A DNA stretch of 64,000 nucleotides, taken from assembly GCA_903915655.1 (NCBI GenBank), contig CAIWTU010000100.1, forward strand, positions 1 through 64,000, written 5' to 3'. Position 1 is the stretch's first letter; every line of letters begins with the position of its first letter. The notes under the pieces are model-generated. The model made no database searches and was not told the origin of the DNA. It worked only from the letters and a program-made list of their open reading frames with translations. A program made the translations under genes and the position numbers. Shown here one piece after another: positions 63,546 through 64,000 of the stretch. This stretch comes from an uncultured Geobacter sp. (lineage in GTDB: Bacteria; Desulfobacterota; Desulfuromonadia; Geobacterales; Geobacteraceae).

Positions 63546-64000
63546 ATGCGTAGACCTGACCTAGCTCCGCCCCTCTTTGCCGATGACATCGTTTTATCCG
63601 AATGGTCACTTTTCCGGTCTGAGCATCCCCGTCTATTTTCCGGCGAACATCCCCTGATCGTTCCATTGGCTCAAGCCGGACTTTTTCCCGAAGAGATGGA
63701 CGCCCTGGTTCTCGAGGTTGAAAACCTTACCGACAACCCGCTCTGCGCCGGGCTCTATCTATCCGACAATGGAAATCCTCCGATCGTTTCTTCAACTGGA
63801 GGGCGGGAGGTTCTCATCCCGCGGGTCCCGACCAGGTTGTTCTTTCCGATGGACTCTTTTGGTTTCTACGGCCTGAAAGAGCCAAAAGGAAAGCTTCAAA
63901 AAATCGAGTTGCTCGTCAGACGTGAACACGATCGTGAAGAACCGCGCCGTCTCGATGTAGCCGTATTGTCTCTTCGGGCTTTGCAGAGAATTCGCCCCTC
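63546..64000 (+). CDS. Partial gene of unknown function, cut by the window end
   Basis: From ATG 63546 an open frame runs to the end of the window with no stop (151 codons). It begins MRRPDLAPPLFADDIVLSEW and has balanced composition and codon use like its neighbours, for example LFPEEMDALVLEVENLTDNPLCAGLYLSDNG and RLFFPMDSFGFYGLKEPKGKLQKIELLVRREH. A TGGTGG lies just before the ATG. It is a real gene in my view. I do not recognise the family; the N-terminal 150 residues look beta-rich. Confidence 0.7.
   Translation, partial: MRRPDLAPPLFADDIVLSEWSLFRSEHPRLFSGEHPLIVPLAQAGLFPEEMDALVLEVENLTDNPLCAGLYLSDNGNPPIVSSTGGREVLIPRVPTRLFFPMDSFGFYGLKEPKGKLQKIELLVRREHDREEPRRLDVAVLSLRALQRIRP

Overview
The window looks like a chromosomal segment of an anaerobic Desulfuromonadota (Geobacter/Pelobacter-like) bacterium. 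This is inferred from gene content and order: an ffh-rpsP-khpA-rimM-trmD-SPOUT methyltransferase-rplS-rnhB-yraN-rsmI operon, an RNase E/G with a basic tail, pta and ackA, a small 2[4Fe-4S] ferredoxin, GEMM-type riboswitches and 2-hydroxyacyl-CoA-dehydratase-type enzymes. No rRNA gene is present. Four tandem consensus sigma-70 promoters at the left edge fire leftwards out of the window and look like the leader of an rRNA operon.

Layout. 1-17.5 kb is conserved core: leftward promoter array, the translation/SRP operon (all minus), an ABC-F ATPase, rng, pta/ackA (convergent), ferredoxin, a zinc-ribbon/DUF3426 protein with an 18-bp minisatellite, a DUF1573 protein and tRNA-Arg(CCG). 17.6-24 kb, just after the tRNA, is accessory DNA: a 5'-truncated IS110 transposase and a three-gene minus-strand cassette built around a 1230-aa TPR-CHAT caspase-like protease, preceded by an operator-like inverted repeat. 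24.3-26.4 kb holds wrbA, fragments of decayed genes, and a promoter + GEMM-I cyclic-dinucleotide riboswitch + intrinsic terminator.

26.4-37.4 kb is the most striking region: ten consecutive plus-strand genes downstream of that riboswitch. They encode an exported protein, a BadF/HgdC-type activator ATPase, two paralogous pairs of 2-hydroxyacyl-CoA-dehydratase-like (HgdA/B, BcrB/C, double-cubane family) subunits, a membrane protein, a protein resembling the middle of acetyl-CoA synthase (CdhC) that stops before the A-cluster domain, a CooC-like maturation ATPase, and an exported protein resembling linalool dehydratase-isomerase. I know of no described pathway with this set. A second copy of the riboswitch cassette (39.3 kb) precedes an exported subtilisin-like protease, so one second messenger may control both units.

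37.4-64 kb is an accessory surface/envelope region with much gene decay: IS3 and ISL3 remnants, a frameshifted hicA beside an intact hicB, a Tat-exported phosphoesterase bracketed by two related MITE-like elements, lipoprotein hydrolases, glycosyltransferases, rfbA, a nucleotide-sugar dehydrogenase, and pseudogenes of a flippase, a sensor kinase, a glycoside hydrolase and glycosyltransferases. The right end returns to intact genes: an ATP/ADP-translocase-like membrane protein fused to HEAT repeats and a cNMP-binding domain, a MurG-like glycosyltransferase, a B12-binding radical SAM protein, a histidine phosphatase, and a gene cut by the window end.
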